The notes: a model not told the origin generated them from the letters alone. DNA of 64,000 nucleotides from Bedellia somnulentella (GCA_963576735.1 OY755190.1:6007695-6071694), one strand, 5' to 3'; counted from the first letter of the stretch, positions 18,742-30,600 are shown. Numbers and translations are program-made.

Positions 18742-18993
18742 CATACATACATACATATACTCAAGGCTGTAAATCCCTAGAAGGGGTAGCCCGAGCTAAG
18801 GAACTAGAAACTCCTCAGCCACTTTCGGAAAGTTGAGTGGGGTAAAAATGGTAAAATAAAGGTTATTGGTAATGGGTCTCCAACCGCTTCGCCCAAAAAT
18901 CTCTTAAAAGCCCCAATACCGTTAATCGCCTCTTACGTACACCCACCGGCAGAAATGGGGTAGTGCTATTTTAAGCCGACACTACACAGCAAC
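18742..18993 (-). mobile_element. ~250-bp SINE copy, minus strand
   Basis: Target duplication TAGTTATTA at 18733-18741 and 18994-19002. The minus-strand head is GCTGTGTAGTGTCGGCTTA, with the family tail and TATGTATGTATG. Confidence 0.85.
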
Positions 18994-19002
18994 TAGTTAT
19001 TA

Positions 19003-20303
19003 ATTAAATGAATATTAATAAATTGTTTTATTAAGACATTTCAATACATAAATAAATTAGCCCGTATGATGTAAAGTTATTTCCCTTATAATGGTTATTT
19101 TTTATTTACTGGCAATACTAATATCGATGACAGCGACAGCCCTTACCGGCCAAGAAAAGATTGTGGATCTGTACATACGTAATTTATGAGTAATAAATGT
19201 GACAACACGTCAAAGTCAATAAACGATAACAATAAATAATAACGAAAAAAAGATTTAAAATAAATAAATTATACCTCCGCCCTACCCATATTCTAATATC
19301 GAGCGATCAGATATGGTTATGTTTTACTATCAAACACACAACACTACGAGAGCAAGTGAGATGTTTCATGCAACTACTGCAACGATTGTTAAGTCCATGC
19401 ACTTGACAAAAAAATTCTTGGGAAATAGTAGGGTGACCATGATTTCGAATAGTCGCAGTTTTTTTTTGTAAACTTAAATAAGTCGCTGGTGTACTGTTAG
19501 TCCTAACCTATCGTGATGCTTAGGAGAAAGTAAGTTAAATGCTTCTGTCTTGCTCCACGACCCCGTAATCACGCTGTATAAATATATGATTAAAAAGTAT
19601 ATCCCCGCAAATGGTTGAGATACTTCGTCCGAACATTAAATGACCCTATGCCAACAGGTGGGCAGGGCAGGCCCTAACACTGATTTTTGGGTACCCAAAT
19701 ACCAGGCGCAGAAATGATACAATGATCACCCCACATGTTTCGGTTTACAAGGCGTGAATTTCACATTGAATAAAGAATAAGGGTTGTAAAAAAAACTTCT
19801 TCACCTTTCAGGGAAGTTGACAAAGCAAAACGCCAAATACAGCACTTCAAAAGATAAGGTTGGGAACTAATTTCTGCCACACAAAATTGATAAACTAATT
19901 CTAGTGTGCCTACCTTCTGGTTTGGAATTGCAAAAAGGGTTCTTAGAGCTCCGAAAATTTGTCGCCAGTATCGCCTTACAATAATTTAAAATCCCCAATA
20001 GTCAATAGGTGCATACTGACTGAGCGAGCAGCCTCGGAGGTTTGCCGCGCTATTCGTTCGCTTCATATTGTTATGCTGCTGAGCTGATGATGGAAGGTGT
20101 GGGTCCTTAATCACTAGGAGTTAGGAAACAGTTCTTTCACCATTCAATAAAGATTTATGCTCCTCTTCGTAGCTTTTATGAAGAGAAGTACAGGTTCACT
20201 CAACATTTCTTTTGTTATGTTATTGTTACCGAGAAAGTACCATGAGACCAAGATCTGATGATGGCATTCCAGGATATCGAGGGGACTGTCGAAACTCACA
20301 ATC
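19003..20303. other. Intergenic, no gene seen
   Basis: AT-rich sequence with short purine and A-rich stretches. No coding frame with a recognisable domain and no RNA gene. Confidence 0.4.
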
Positions 20304-20452
20304 ATGTGACAGTGTATTTGTTCAAAACGCCGATAGGCCTGCCCTGTATAACGTGAGAACGTGGGTCAACAGGTGACAATGTCACGTGATATTCAGAAGT
20401 ATTACTGCCTCTGCTAACCCCTTCGGGTATATTCGGTGTGAACGTTTGAGTC
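20304..20452 (+). mobile_element. 5'-truncated copy of the tRNA-derived SINE body
   Basis: TGTGACAGTGTATT…CGATAGGCCTGCCC…CACGTGAT.TTCAGAAGTATTA matches the body at about 18110-18270 with substitutions and deletions. It lacks the A and B boxes. Confidence 0.8.
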
Positions 20453-20556
20453 TTTCTTGAGATGTAGAATTGTAGACCATCGCCTTTTGAGGGATTTTAA
20501 GAACAAGATATGGTTGAGCCTATTTAATATCGTATAATAATAGAAATACCGGAAAA

Positions 20557-20642
20557 GTAGACATACCAGACAAGGGCAAAAATAAATAAATATAATTAGC
20601 TTACATTAAAACGAACTTGTTTACTTACAATAATAGTTATTA
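20557..20642 (+). repeat. 86-bp duplicated segment, copy 2, at the edge of the satellite
   Basis: Copy of 18656-18741. It ends AGTTATTA and is followed at once by the satellite. Confidence 0.9.
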
Positions 20643-21174
20643 GATAGAACGATATATAGAACTATAGAACGATATAAAGAACGATAGAACGATATATAAA
20701 CGATAGAACGATATATAAAACATAGAACGATATGAAGAACGATATATAAACGATAGAACGATATATAAACGATAGAACGATATATAAACGATATATAGAA
20801 CTATAGAATGATATATAAACGATAGAACGATATATAAACCATAGAACGATATAAAGAACGATAGAACGATATATAAACGATAGATAGAACGATAGAACGA
20901 TATATAAACGATAGAACGATATATAAACGATAGAACGATATGAAGAACGATAGAACGATATATAAACGATAGAACGATATATAAACGAAAGATAGAACAA
21001 TAGAACGATATATAAACGATAGAACAATAAAAAGAACGATAGAACGATATTTAAACGATAGAACGATATAAAGAACGATAGATAGAACGATTGAACGATA
21101 TATAAACGATAGAACGATATAAAGATCGTTAGAACGATATATAAACGATAGAACGATATATAGAACTGTAGAAT
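20643..21174 (-). repeat. 19-bp satellite block, T-rich strand on minus
   Basis: Repeats of AACGATAGAACGATATATA, the complement of the CGTTCTATCGTTTATATAT unit, with word variants. This is the left end of the satellite domain. It ends in a non-repeat spacer (CTGTAGAATGTCTAGTAAC), where the orientation flips. Confidence 0.97.
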
Positions 21175-21182
21175 GTCTAGTA

Positions 21183-21535
21183 ACTATCGTTCTATCGTTC
21201 TTTATATCGTTCTATGGTTCTATATATCGTTCTATCGTTTATATATCGTTCTATCGTTCTTCATATCGTTCTATGTTTTATATATCGTTCTATCGTTTAT
21301 ATATCGTTCTAACGTTCTTAATATCGTTCTATGGTTTATATATCGTTCTTTAGTTCTATATATCGTTCTATCGTTTATATATCGTTCTATCGTTTAAATA
21401 TCGTTCTATCGTTCTATCTATCGTTTATATATCGTTCTATCGTTCTTTATATCGTTCTATGGTTTATATATCCTTCTATCGTTTATATATCATTCTATAA
21501 TTCAATATATCGTTTATATATCGTTTTCTCTTTTA
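21183..21535 (+). repeat. 19-bp satellite block, T-rich strand on plus
   Basis: Forward units head-to-head with the previous block, running up to the first non-satellite island. Confidence 0.97.
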
Positions 21536-21540
21536 TCTTA

Positions 21541-22023
21541 CTACAGCTTTACACGGCGTGCTTTCTTTTCCGCGAAAGAATCTATTAGCTCATCAAAGTC
21601 CGTCTCAAAGGCAGTTTTATTTTCAATAGCTAGAATCGTGAGGCCAGATAAACGTTCTTGGCTCATCGTTGAATGCAGATAGTTTTTAATTATTTTCAGT
21701 TTGCTGAAACTTCGCTCACAGCTGGCAGATGTCGTCGGTAATGTGTAGTATATCCTCAAAGCTTTACTAACTTTAGGAAACGCTTCTTGCAAGTCATTCT
21801 TACACAGATGTTGTAACAGGTCGAATGCACTTGATTTTTCATCAATTTCCGTTACTAGGTCTTTGAATACAGAAAGTTCCTGTCAAAATTCAACTGCATT
21901 CAAGTCTTTTGAATATTTTCGAGCTAGTTCGGCTCCATGTTTCTGCAGATCACCAGTCGACATATTTAAAAATGCGTGACCACTGAGGAAGGCGATGTTT
22001 TCATGTAGGCTCTTGGTTGTTTC
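21541..22023 (-). pseudogene. hAT transposase C-terminal remnant (island A)
   Basis: The frame of 161 codons reads on the minus strand from 22023 to a stop at 21541. It contains the hAT C-terminal dimerization signature LPTTSASCERSFSKLKIIK followed by NYLHSTMSQERLSGLTILAIE. An in-frame TGA at 21885-21883 breaks it into an upstream 46-codon and a downstream 114-codon part. No BED zinc finger or catalytic core is present. It resembles the ZMYM1-like/TTF-type hAT group. An identical copy with the same stop is at 45924-46406. Confidence 0.85.
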
Positions 22024-22202
22024 ATTTTACTAATTACTCGGACACGCAATCTAAAATAAACTAAACAACGGTCGTCCCTTGGCGTAAAGGGTTATTCGGC
22101 TCGGTTCGTGTAGCCTCTAGTGCTACAAGTGACATACGGGGGAATCCCCGGCAGTGATACGTACGTTATCAGTATTGCCAATTAGGCTACAACTTTACAG
22201 AA
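22024..22202. other. Island A, unassigned 180 bp
   Basis: Relatively GC-rich non-satellite sequence between the hAT remnant and the satellite. No frame or RNA gene recognised; perhaps more of the same transposon. Confidence 0.35.
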
Positions 22203-22843
22203 TATCTTTCTATATATCGTTCTATCGTTCTATCTATTGTTCTTTATATCGTTCTATCGTTTAAATATCGGTCTATCATTCTATATTTTATATATCGTTA
22301 CATCGTTTATACATCGTTCTATCGTTTATATATCGTTCTATCGTTCTATATATCGTCCTATATTTATTTATCGTTCTATCGTTTATATATTGTTCTATCG
22401 TTCTATCTATCGTTCTTTATCTCGTTCTATCGTTTATATATCGTTCTATCGTTTATACATCGTTCTATCGTTTATATATCGTTCTATTGTTTATATATCG
22501 TTCTATCTGTCGTTCTTAACATCGTTCTATCGTTTATATATCGTTCTATCGTTTATATATCGTTCTATCGTTTATATATCCTTCTTTAGTTCTATATATC
22601 GTTCTATCGTTTATATATCGTTCTATCGATCGTTTATATATCGTTCTATCGTTCTTTATATCGTTCTATGGTTTATATATCGTTCTATCGTTTATATATC
22701 ATTCTATAGTTCTATATATCGTTTATATATCGTTCTATCGTTTATATATAGTTCTATCGTTCTTCATATCGTTCTATGTTTTATATATCGTTCTATCGTT
22801 TATATATCGTTCTATCGTTCTTTATATCGTTCTATGGTTTATA
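22203..22843 (+). repeat. 19-bp satellite block, plus
   Basis: Forward units with variants. The block is cut at a GGTTTATATATCG unit by the TA-flanked transposon. Confidence 0.97.
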
Positions 22844-23807
22844 CAGGGTGTAATTGTAACGACTGTTTTCAATGAAAAGTATGATTAATTATCACGTATA
22901 GAGGTAGAATTCGTTGAAAAAAAACACACTTATTTTTTTTCAAATTTTGTTAAAATTTGCACTAAGAAAGTAGTACTATTAACACCAACACGCTCAATGT
23001 GTGCGTGAAACGCGATGACAAGGCGGGCAACTCAGCTGACAGCTGCGACCCGCCGTGACCCTTAACCGGCGGCCAAATCAAATCAAGGCCAGTAAAGTAA
23101 TCAATCGAACTTAGCTTCTAATATCTTCTTATTTTTTATATGTTATTATTTGACGTGATAAAATTGAATAACACTACCCCATAGTTAATACTGCGTTGGA
23201 ATGCGGCAGTATGTTCAGAGAAAAATTCATAATTCGTAAATATCGCCGCGAAATTCAAAATCTGTATGTATCAAGTCGGGCGGGCTTGTCGGCATTTCAT
23301 CAAAGGAACAGTATTAGTACTAAGTTAGTTGTTTGTAGCTCATTGTGTTTGTGTTGCTTACGATTGGATGTCACTTTGATTTTCGCATTAATTTTCGGAG
23401 TGTGAGTTCAGTTTTAGTATCTTGTGTTGTGATTGTGTTGAGTAAATATGGCGTACACGAACCAGCAAAGTTCAGTGTTGGTGTTTTATAATGTTAATTC
23501 TCAAAATGTTCTGCGTTTTGCGCAAATAAAGGTGATAGCCCGGATCTGCCACTCACTGCCAATCAAAACGGGGTGAGTTATTTTTATTCATATTCTTTAG
23601 TTAACTGTGATAGAGTACAGATACACCCGTTTAGAGCCCTTTAGCCCCGAGAGAGTTTAGTAAACACCAAGAACTCCTCCAATTTCGATGTCGGTTAATG
23701 AATGAATAGGTATCTCTTGCGCACTTTATTTTATGCCACGTAAATGCATCGTTTCGAGGGTCTCTATTTGTTTTTAACTTTATTATCTTACGCTCCTGAA
23801 GTACATA

Positions 23808-23857
23808 CATTACATACATACTCACGCCGTTACTTCCCATTGGGAGGCAGAGACGTA
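23808..23857 (-). mobile_element. RTE-type LINE 3' tail fragment
   Basis: The minus strand reads TCTCTGCCTCCCAATGGGAAGTAACGGCGTGAGTATGTATG, close to the LINE tail at 11597-11640. Confidence 0.7.
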
Positions 23858-23944
23858 AAGTAAAACAAAAATAGCGGAAGCTGATTATTTAGGACGACAG
23901 TTTTGTTATAATAGTCGGTGTTCATTAATAGAGATAGATTTTTT

Positions 23945-24053
23945 ACATACATATTCTCACGCCATTAGTTCCCATTGGGGTAGGCAGAGACTATCGATCG
24001 CCACTTCGTACGATCCTGGCAAACCTCTCTAGCTTTGTTTACATCCATCAATC
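23945..24053 (-). mobile_element. RTE-type LINE 3' fragment
   Basis: The complement of about 100 bp matches the last coding part and tail of the LINE at 9939-11650 (GATTGATGGATGTAAAC…GTCTCTGCCTACCCC). It is bordered by TTTTTAC on both sides. Confidence 0.8.
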
Positions 24054-24486
24054 TTTTTACTTGAAAATGTTTGAATTACACTACCCCCATATTTAATACT
24101 GGATTGAAATACGAGTTGACTAAGACCACAGCCTCACCAGGCGCGGCGATAAGTTCAAAGAAAAATCAAACATAGACGCGAATTTAAAAAAAAAATTGCA
24201 TTGCTGTCATAGTGCGGTTTATACGGTCACGAGCAAGTGTGCGCAAGACTAGATGGTCACATGACGCGCCCGCTGTTCTCTGTGTGTGGGTGAGACATTA
24301 TACGGGTAGGAGTGTGTGCGCTAGGCTAGTGTAGATAACCACAGTTTTCCATCTGATGGAGAAAGTAAGTTTTTCTGCTAAAGCGGTTTTAATCTTTTTG
24401 TTTATTTCATATGGTGGATATTAAGCATTAAACTTTAATATACGAATTAATATTGAAGTAACAATCGCCGTCAAACTAACACGCTG

Positions 24487-24522
24487 TATATCGTTCTATC
24501 GTTTATATATCGTTCTTTAGTT
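24487..24522 (+). repeat. Satellite remnant right of the TA transposon
   Basis: Less than two satellite units. Its last ten bases (TTCTTTAGTT) are also the first ten of the copied segment that follows. Confidence 0.85.
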
Positions 24523-24712
24523 AACTGTGATAGAGTACAGATACACCCGTTTAGAGCCCTTTAGCCCCGAGAGAGTTTAGTAAACACCAAGAACTCCTCC
24601 AATTTCGATGTCGGTTAATGAATGAATAGGTATCTCTTGCGCACTTTATTTTATGCCACGTAAATGCATCGTTTCGAGGGTCTCTATTTGTTTTTAACTT
24701 TATTATCTTACG
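24513..24712 (+). repeat. 200-bp exact copy of 23593-23792
   Basis: Identical over 200 bp to the interior of the neighbouring transposon, same orientation, 920 bp away. It is followed by a 22-bp filler (GATCTTACGATTATTATCTTATC). Confidence 0.95.
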
Positions 24713-24734
24713 ATCTTACGATTATTATCTTATC

Positions 24735-24782
24735 CTCATTGTTGAATGCAGATAGTTTTTAATTATTTTCAGTTTGCTGAAC
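24735..24782 (+). repeat. ~48-bp copy of part of the hAT remnant
   Basis: Matches 21662-21709 with one mismatch, same orientation, then switches into reverse-orientation satellite at GAAC. Confidence 0.9.
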
Positions 24783-25326
24783 GATATATAAACCATAGAA
24801 CGATATGAAGAACGATATATAAATGATAGAACGATATATAAACGATAGAACGATATATAAACGATAGAACGATATATAGAACTAAAGAACGATATATAAA
24901 CGATAGAACGATATATAAACGATAGAACGATATATTATTATTATATTCTATCTATCGTTTATATATCTTTCTATCGTATAGATAGAACGATAGAACGATA
25001 TATAAACGATAGAACGATATATAAACGATAGAACGATATATAAACCATAGAACGATATGAAGAACGATAGAACGATATATAAACGATAGATAGAACGATA
25101 GAACGATATATAAACCATAGAACGATATGAAGAACGATAGAACGATATATAAACGATAGATAGAACGATAGAACGATATATAAACGATAGAAAGATATAT
25201 AAACCATAGAACGATATATAAACGATAGAACGATATATAAACCATAGAACGATATATAAACGATAGAACGATATATAAACGATAGAACGATATATAAACG
25301 ATAGAACGATATATAAACCATAGAAC
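24782..25326 (-). repeat. 19-bp satellite block, mostly minus
   Basis: Reverse-orientation units with a small forward piece at about 24946-24975 around a TATTATTATTATA stretch, making a local hairpin. Confidence 0.95.
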
Positions 25327-25452
25327 TTATTTTGCACTTTTTGAATATTATTTTAGGGGTTTAAGTAATAAGTAAATTAAAAAAAACCTTTTCATTATAA
25401 TATTGCGATAATAAGTATTCGTGAAAAAAAGTTTTAGGGCATTTCAAATTTT

Positions 25453-25869
25453 ATGCATATTCCCTATTATAGTATACCGCCACGTTGTCATATCTCACCT
25501 TACCTGAATAGTTCTTCTACACTTAACATGGAATCCCGTAGGCGCTTACATATGGCTTCATTAATGTTTGATGTAATGAAGTTCAAATGCCCAGAATATC
25601 TTTTTAACAAATTGAAGTATTCATCATTTGGAAGTTTCTATTGTGTTCGTAGCCTGCTCCCACCTTTATCACTGATCCATCATCGTACTGTAGCTTTTAC
25701 TGGAAGTTTTCGTTACAATGCAACTAAGTGTTGGAATAATATTCCTCCACCAATGCGTGAAATATTAAATAAATTTAATTTCAAAATACAGTACAAAACG
25801 CTCCTTCTGAATCAACAAAAAATTAATATCTCAAAGACTTTCTCACACGTGCAAGTAAACTTCCAGTAA
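25453..25869 (+). pseudogene. Jockey/CR1-type LINE, C-terminal end of reverse-transcriptase ORF
   Basis: The 138-codon frame has no stop and matches the C-terminal tail of jockey/CR1-like ORF2 proteins: RRRLHMASLMFDVMKFKCPEYLF and then FRYNATKCWNNIPPPMRE (the R..A...WN.IP pattern). The RT catalytic core and endonuclease are absent, so this is a 5'-truncated fragment. The first ATG need not be a real start. A copy with an identical protein is at 49765-50181. Confidence 0.75.
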
Positions 25870-26059
25870 AATAATAAAAATAACTAATGTATAAATGTAT
25901 TGCTTGGTTTTCTCATGTGAACCTTTACTTGAGAATTTGTGAATGCTGATAATGTTTTCTTGTTCTTTTAATTATTTAATGTTCTGAGACTAAGCGAATA
26001 TGTTTAAAGATAATTTTAAAAGATATTGTTTTTTATTTTATTTTTTTTGTTGTGCATTT

Positions 26060-26184
26060 GTTTATAAATAAATAATAAATAAAAACATTTATTGCAGACT
26101 ACAAGGTCCATAAGGGTTAGTAATACAAGAAAAAACTAAAATACAAAACTAAAGAACTAAAAATATCGTTAGTAGGCTTAAAAC
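26060..26184 (-). other. 3' UTR and tail of the minus-strand LINE (island A)
   Basis: On the minus strand, after the RT stop, there is about 90 bp of UTR, AATAAA near 26095 and an A/T tail of TTTATTATTTATT repeats. A polyadenylated LINE ending is the simplest reading. Confidence 0.6.
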
Positions 26185-27141
26185 CTATTTTTTATTTCTA
26201 CTGTACAAAGTAATGGACCACTGCCCGAACAGTGGCGTGTCCCATTTCGCCGCAAATGTTCGCAGAAGGCTATTGTTGGACGCAAGTAGTCTATCCCTAG
26301 TGGAGGCCGCGCGTTTCCGCATGATGGCAAAAAAGTCATCTACATGGGCCTCCGCGAACATCAGCGACGCACTGCAGTGCCGGGGTTTTCGCAACACTAT
26401 TCGTAGAGCATCGTTGTATTGAACGCGTAGTGCGCTGTACGCACTCCGCTTATATGAGAGCCACAGGCTGCAGGTGTAGAAAGACTGACAGAAAGCTCGG
26501 AACAGGGTCAGTTTTACCTCTGTGCTACACCTAGCAAACCTGCGGGCCACCATATTGCATCGTACAGACAGCGCCCTACGCTCTCTTTCAATATCAAGAT
26601 TGTCTGAGAGCTTTACGTCAAGGAAGTGTCCCAAATACTTAAAACAATCCACCTTTATGAGCTCCCTACCACATAGCTTTATCGGGGGAACCGATTTTGG
26701 CAGTTTGTTTCCCGCACTAAATACCAGATAAACACTTTTGCTAACGTTATACTTAAGCCCACATTTAACAGCATAACTCTCACAAATATTAAGTAGCTTT
26801 TGCAATGCGCTCACTGAGGGGCTCAGTAGCGCCATATCATCAGCATAGCTGATGTTATTCATGGAAGTTCCATCAACCGAGCACCCGACTTTGGCTCCAC
26901 TGAGCTCCTCAATCAGCGCATTTACAAATATATTAAAAAGCCTCGGAGAAGACAATCCGCCCTGCCGGACGCCGCATTTTAGGCGGTACTCAGGGCTCAC
27001 ACTGTCACCCCACCTCACATAATTTTCTTGGTGCTGGTACCAGAACCTGAATAGAGCCATATGTTCCGGATCAAGATTGGTCTCCCTTGACAGTTTGCTC
27101 CACAGTACATCATAATTTACAACATCAAATGCCTTACTGTA
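26185..27141 (-). pseudogene. Non-LTR reverse transcriptase, 5'-truncated (island A)
   Basis: The frame is open on the minus strand from at least 27141 to a stop at 26185. Motifs: SKAFDVVNYDVLW (motif A, though the first catalytic Asp is not present at the junction), CGVRQGGLSSPRLFN, YADDMALLSPS (catalytic motif C), and FKYLGHFL. A long C-terminal region follows (RRFARCSTEVKLTLFRAFCQS). Everything upstream, including the endonuclease, is missing at about 27142. The clade is not certain. Copy B (50497-51450) lacks one codon and has a C-to-S change. Confidence 0.85.
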
Positions 27142-27464
27142 GAGTAGTAGAGTAGAGTTTAGTTTACTGTCTGTTCCTTTACTATTTATTCAATTTTGTT
27201 TACTTCAAATGTGGCAGACACAGATTATTTTGTTTATATATTAATTAATTATGTGTAGTGTAGTGTAGGCCTTAACTGAAAACCAGTGTTTTGCCACTTG
27301 GCAATATCAAGCACTGAGTTAGGACCTAGTTTGTGTTACCATAGCACTAATTTTAAGTTTAAAATATTGTTTTTTTTTTTTTCACTTTATGTATTGTTTT
27401 TCATATTGTATGTGGTGTTATGTTAACATAAATAAACGAGTTATCTATCTATCTATCTATCTAT
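27142..27464 (+). mobile_element. 3' UTR and (ATCT)n tail of a LINE, plus strand (island A)
   Basis: Non-coding sequence with a T13 run, AATAAA shortly before the end, and a terminal array of five TATC units (27445-27464). This is the ending typical of CR1/jockey-like LINEs. It is oriented opposite to the RT fragment on its left. Confidence 0.6.
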
Positions 27465-27517
27465 TGGCGTGACCAGCCTAAATACTAAAAATAGGCAGAT
27501 AATTTATAAAATTAATT

Positions 27518-27636
27518 ACATGCATATACTCACGCCATTAGTTCCCCTTGTGGTAAGCAGATTCTATTGGGCGCCACTTTGTACACTCCTGGTAAATCCC
27601 TCGTTCCTCCCTCTTAGCTTCGTTTACATCCATTAT
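27518..27636 (-). mobile_element. RTE-type LINE 3' fragment
   Basis: The complement matches the end of the LINE at 9939-11650 (ATGGATGTAAACGAAGC … GCGTGAGTATATGCATG) with several differences. Confidence 0.75.
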
Positions 27637-27680
27637 TCAAAATGCAAAATTCAAAATTCAAACGTAATATATACCCAACT

Positions 27681-30600
27681 GTTAATATATCGTTCTATCG
27701 TTCTATATATCGTTATATCGTTCTATCTATCGTTTATATATCGTTCTATCGTTCTGTATATCGTTATATCGTTCTATCTATCGTTTATATATCGTTTTAT
27801 CAATTATATATCGTACTATCGTTCTTTATATCGTTCTATCGTTTAAATATCGTTCTATCGTTTATATATCGTTCTATCGTTCTATCTATCGTTTATATAT
27901 CGTTCTTTAGTTCTATATATCGTTCTATCGTTTATATATCGTTCTATCGTTTATATATCGTTCTATCGTTTATAAATCGTTCTATCGTTCTATCTATCGT
28001 TCTATCGTTTATATATCGTTCTTTAGTTCTATATATCGTTCTATCGTTTATATATCGTTCTATAGTTTATATATCGTTCTATCGTATATATATCGTTCTA
28101 TCGTTAATATATCGTTCTATCGTTCTATATATCGTTATATCGTTCTATCTATCGTTTATATATCGTTCTATCGTTCTATATATCGTTATATCGTTCTATC
28201 TATCGTTTATATATCGTTCTATCAATTATATATCGAACTATCGTTCTTTATATCGTTCTATCGTTTAAATATCGTTCTATCGTTAATATATCGTTCTATC
28301 GTTCTATATATCGTTATATCGTTCTATCTATCGTTTATATATCGTTCTATCGTTCTATATATCGTTATATCGTTCTATCTATCGTTTATATATCGTTCTA
28401 TCGTTAATATATCGTTCTATCGTTCTATATATCGTTATATCGTTCTATCTATCGTTTATATATCGTTCTTTAGTTCTATATATCGTTCTATGGTTTATAT
28501 ATCGTTCTTATGTTTATATATTGTTCTATCGTTTATATATCGTTCTATCGTTTAAATATCGTTCTATCGTTTATATATCGTTCTATCGTTCTATCTATCG
28601 TTAATATATCTTTCTATCGTTTATATATCGTTCTATCGTTAATATATCGTTCCATCGTTCTATCTATCGTTTATATATCGTTCTATCGTTCTTCATATCG
28701 TTCTATGGTTTACATATCGTTCTATCGTTTATATATCGTTCTATCGTTTATATATCGTTCTATCGTTTATATATCGTTCTATCGTTTATATATCGTTCTA
28801 TCGTTTATATATCGTTCTTTAGTTCTATATATCGTTTTATCGTTTATATATCGTTCTATCGTTTATATATCGTTCTATCTATCGTTTATATACCGTTCTA
28901 TCGTTCTTCATATCGTTCTATGGTTTATATATCGTTCTATGTTTTATATATCGTTCTATCGTTTATATATCGTTCTATCGTTTATATATCGTTCTATCGT
29001 TTATATATCGTTCTATCGTTCTATCTATCGTTTATATATCGTTCTATCGTTCTTTATATCGTTCTATGGTTTATATATCGTTCTATCGTTTATATATCAT
29101 TCTATCGTTTATATATCGTTCTATCGTTCTTCATATCGTTCTATGGTTTATATATCGTTCTAATGTTTATATATCGTTCTATCGTTTATATATCATTCAA
29201 TAGTTCTATATATCGTTCTATCGTTTATATATCGTTCTTCATATCGTTCTATCGTTTATATATCGTTCTATCGTTCTTTATATCGTTTTATCGTTTATAT
29301 ATCGTTCTATCGTTCTATCTATCGTTTATATATCTTTCTATCGTTTAAATATCGTTCTATCGTTTATATATCGTTCTATCGTTCTATCGTTTATATATCG
29401 TTCTATCGTTCTTCATATCGTTCTATCGTTTATATATCGTTCTATCGTTTATAAATCGTTCTTTAGTTCTATATATATCGTTCTATCGTTTATATATCGT
29501 TCTATCGTTTATAAATCGTTCTGTCATTCTATCTATCGTTCTATCGTTTATATATCGTTCTTTAGTTCTATATATCGTTCTATCGTTTATATATCGTTCT
29601 ATAGTTTATTTATCGTTCTATCGTATATATATCGTTCTATCGTTAATATATCGTTCTATCGTTCTATATATCGTTATATCGTTCTATCTATCGTTTATAT
29701 ATCGTTCTATCGTTCTATATATCGTTATATCGTTCTATCTATCGTTTATATATCGTTTTATCAATTATATATCGTACTATCGTCTTTATATCGTTCTATC
29801 GTTTAAATATCGTTCTATCGTTTATATATCGTTCTATCGTTCTATCTATCGTTTATATATCGTTCTTTAGTTCTATATATCGTTCTATCGTTTATATATC
29901 GTTCTATCGTTTATATATCGTTCTATCGTTTATAAATCGTTCTATCGTTCTATCTATCGTTCTATCGTTTATATATCGTTCTTTAGTTCTATATATCGTT
30001 CTATCGTTTATATATCGTTCTATAGTTTATATATCGTTCTATCGTATATATATCGTTCTATCGTTAATATATCGTTCTATCGTTCTATATATCGTTATAT
30101 CGTTCTATCTATCGTTTATATATCGTTCTATCGTTCTATATATCGTTATATCGTTCTATCTATCGTTTATATATCGTTCTATCAATTATATATCGAACTA
30201 TCGTTCTTTATATCGTTCTATCGTTTAAATATCGTTCTATCGTTTATATATCGTTCTATCGTTAATATATCGTTCTATCGTTCTATATATCGTTATATCG
30301 TTCTATCTATCGTTTATATATCGTTCTATCGTTCTATATATCGTTATATCGTTCTATCTATCGTTTATATATCGTTCTATCAATTATATATCGAACTATC
30401 GTTCTTTATATCGTTCTATCGTTTTAATATCGTTCTATCGTTTATATATCGTTATATCGTTCTATCTATCGTTTATGTATCGTTCTTTAGTTCTATATAT
30501 CGTTCTATGATTTATATATCGTTCTAATGTTTATATATTGTTCTATCGTTTATATATCGTTCTATCGTTTAAATATCGTTCTATCGTTTATATATCGTTC

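Larger units (their letters stand above)
22844..24486. mobile_element. Non-autonomous DNA transposon with TA target duplication (island A)
   Basis: 1643 bp with imperfect terminal inverted repeats of about 20 bp: CAGGGTGTAATTGTAACGAC at the left, and CAGCGTGTTAGTTTGACGGC reading inward from the right. It is flanked by TA, and removing the element plus one TA restores a satellite unit. The TA target suggests the Tc1/mariner-like superfamily. No transposase frame is found. A 42-codon frame at 23448 (MAYTNQQSSVL…) has no known domain. It contains two inserted RTE-LINE tails (about 23808-23857 and 23945-24053). Confidence 0.75.

Noticed and set aside
23196..23405. 69-codon frame MECGSMFREKFIIRKY… (copy at 47597)
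   Set aside because: It lies inside a non-autonomous DNA transposon, has no recognisable domain, and its length is within chance expectation.
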